The notes beneath the pieces are model-generated. The model made no database searches. It was not told the origin of the DNA and saw only the letters and a list, made by a program, of their open reading frames with translations. A stretch of 5,821 nt of DNA. Source: an uncultured Phycisphaerae bacterium. GTDB lineage: Bacteria; Planctomycetota; Phycisphaerae; Sedimentisphaerales; Anaerohalosphaeraceae. A program made the translations under genes and the position numbers. The first letter of the stretch is position 1; each line of letters starts with the position of its first letter. The stretch spans positions 1-5,821 of the forward strand of contig CALKKA010000126.1 of assembly GCA_937995495.1 (NCBI GenBank), read 5' to 3'. Of the stretch, positions 5,583 to 5,821 are shown piece by piece.

Positions 5583-5821
5583 ATGAAAACTGGATTTGTC
5601 TTCTATTTGGCGGCGGTGGCACTGTCGGTTTCGACAGCGGTTGCAGCGTATCCTGAGCCGGAAGTTGTGCAAAAGGGCAAGCAGTGGACGCTGAATGTAG
5701 ATTATTCAGCACCTGAGCAGATCACACTGCAGTTGCCGGATCAGAAAAAGCCGCAGCGTTTTTGGTATATTATCCTGAGCGTCACCAATGAAACTTCGCT
5801 TGACGAGGTGGAGTTTTACCC
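5583..5821 (+). CDS. Secreted protein of unknown function, N-terminal part (3' end beyond the window)
   Basis: 79 codons are visible before the window ends. The N terminus is a classical Sec signal peptide: MKTG, then a hydrophobic core (about residues 5-17), with likely cleavage after AVA at 19-21 or one residue later. There is no lipobox cysteine, so the product is probably periplasmic or exported and soluble. The mature part starts YPEPEVV and continues with WTLNVDY, QITLQLP, then RFWYIILSVTNET (59-71) and DEVEFYP. This looks like the opening of a beta-sandwich domain. The pattern recalls conserved hypothetical proteins of Planctomycetota in which a W-x-L-[DN] strand is followed by a YWY…VTN-T strand; this comes from memory and was not searched. 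The gene diverges from mgtE and has its own candidate promoter and ribosome site. I cannot assign a function. Confidence 0.8.
   Translation, partial: MKTGFVFYLAAVALSVSTAVAAYPEPEVVQKGKQWTLNVDYSAPEQITLQLPDQKKPQRFWYIILSVTNETSLDEVEFY

Overview
The window looks like chromosomal DNA of a Gram-negative-type bacterium of intermediate base composition. The best guess is the Planctomycetota (perhaps a Phycisphaerae/Sedimentisphaerales-like lineage). This rests on the style of three proteins: a secreted protein with a YPEP start and an aromatic-rich 'TN(N/E)T' strand, a CvpA protein with a long C-terminal tail, and a PilB-like protein with a membrane anchor. It is an inference from remembered family resemblance, with no database search. 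I see no mobile element, CRISPR array, tRNA or rRNA. Coding density is high and the layout is that of a stable chromosomal region.

Layout, from right to left on the minus strand. mgtE (3919-5406, GTG start) encodes a complete MgtE-type magnesium channel. A 182-base gap follows; it holds a promoter matching the sigma-70 consensus at both hexamers, with an extended -10, pointing at the next three genes. These are pilT (2600-3736, all catalytic motifs intact), a PilB/GspE-like protein (926-2563) and a CvpA-family membrane protein (893 to beyond base 1). Gaps of 36 and 32 bases and a good Shine-Dalgarno sequence before each gene make them a likely operon. The CvpA gene has no stop inside the window, so a scan for closed reading frames misses it; the reading frame is open without interruption for 297 codons. 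On the plus strand, diverging from mgtE across a 176-base intergenic region, starts a secreted protein of unknown function (5583 to beyond 5821).

The most interesting point is the PilB/GspE-like protein. Its overall fold is recognisable and its four zinc-binding cysteines are kept, but the residues for ATP binding and hydrolysis are altered: the Walker A lysine is leucine, the Asp box is lost, GEIRD of Walker B reads SDCDE, and the His box has no histidine. In place of the usual N1 domain it carries three predicted membrane segments. It is co-transcribed with an intact PilT. The simplest reading is a membrane-anchored pseudo-ATPase that serves as a partner, scaffold or regulator of a PilT-type motor. 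The downstream multi-spanning CvpA-like protein could belong to the same assembly. No pilin, PilC, PilM-Q or secretin gene lies in the window, so a link to an actual pilus or secretion machine is unproven.
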